64,000 bases of DNA from Chryseobacterium sp. R2A-55 (lineage in GTDB: Bacteria > Bacteroidota > Bacteroidia > Flavobacteriales > Weeksellaceae): positions 1-64,000 of the forward strand of contig NZ_JACBFP010000002.1 of assembly GCF_021401085.1 (NCBI RefSeq), given 5' to 3'. A model generated the notes under the pieces. That model did not search any database, was not told where the DNA came from, and saw only the letters and a list, made by a program, of their open reading frames with translations. Positions within the stretch are counted from its first letter, which is position 1; every line of letters starts with the position of its first letter. Below, in pieces: positions 63,867-64,000 of this stretch. The translations under genes and the position numbers were made by a program.

Positions 63867-64000
63867 CACCGCAAAAGCGAAGAAGAATTGCAGTGTTTCA
63901 GGAGATTGTGTACTATCATTTGAATCTTAAATGAAATTAACAAAATAAACTTGACCTCCGGGAAATTGCTCTTAAGATCAAGGGGATTCCTATTACATTT

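Noticed and set aside
1-64000. CRISPR array or cas genes
   Set aside because: No regularly spaced direct repeats and no Cas-like protein seen on either strand.

Overview
The window looks like a chromosome segment of a Flavobacteriia bacterium, most likely the Chryseobacterium/Kaistella/Epilithonimonas group (Weeksellaceae). The basis is: AT-rich intergenic DNA; recurrent TAnnTTTG -7 promoter boxes (Bacteroidetes sigma-A type) in place of E. coli-type promoters; a type IX secretion C-terminal signal; a fused ccoNO cbb3 oxidase gene; and protein variants typical of Bacteroidetes (DUF3078, HU-CCDC81, mitochondrial-type aconitase). No phage, transposase, integron or CRISPR array is visible. The content is mostly core metabolism and housekeeping.

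Layout. 1-4.8 kb: leftward surface-polysaccharide genes (WecA-like phosphotransferase with a short C-terminus, EpsG-like polymerase, GT2 glycosyltransferase, GT-C-like membrane protein). 4.9-12.2 kb: leftward pseudo-arginase, a duplicated FISUMP secreted protein and topA. 12.3-20.4 kb: rightward DUF2062 protein, LytS-type kinase, ileS, a zinc-less DksA relative, two small ORFs, lspA and a SanA-like protein. 20.4-23.9 kb: leftward RluA-type synthase, Nudix hydrolase, XerD, dCMP deaminase and enoyl-CoA hydratase. 24.1-33.0 kb: leftward cbb3 oxidase cluster (ccoI, ccoS, ccoNO, ccoQ, ccoP, ccoG, ccoH, TauE/SafE-like), with a divergent Crp/Fnr regulator at 33.05 kb. 33.9-35.8 kb: panB and two membrane proteins. 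35.8-43.9 kb: leftward haem-binding protein, lipoproteins, D-2-hydroxyacid dehydrogenase, thioesterase, HU-like membrane protein and a TonB-dependent receptor under a TPP riboswitch. 44.7-50.7 kb: rightward aconitase, trpS, serine hydrolase and sufS. 50.7-54.7 kb: bcp/nth divergent pair, guaC, a small exported protein, DoxX and surE. 54.9-64 kb: C-terminal protease, tRNA-Val, yifB/comM, DUF3078 protein, rhomboid, dprA and gdhA.

The clearest functional units are three. The cbb3 oxidase cluster is complete and probably controlled by the adjacent Crp/Fnr protein. The TPP riboswitch/TonB receptor is a thiamine uptake unit. The polysaccharide genes form one tightly packed operon. The most notable sequence observations are an isoleucyl-tRNA synthetase with a GXHH signature in place of HXGH, an arginase-fold protein stripped of its metal ligands, a C-terminally shortened WecA-like enzyme, an endonuclease III without the iron-sulfur cysteines, and a perfect inverted repeat in the ccoI/crp divergent promoter. 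I did not find a clearly new multi-gene system.
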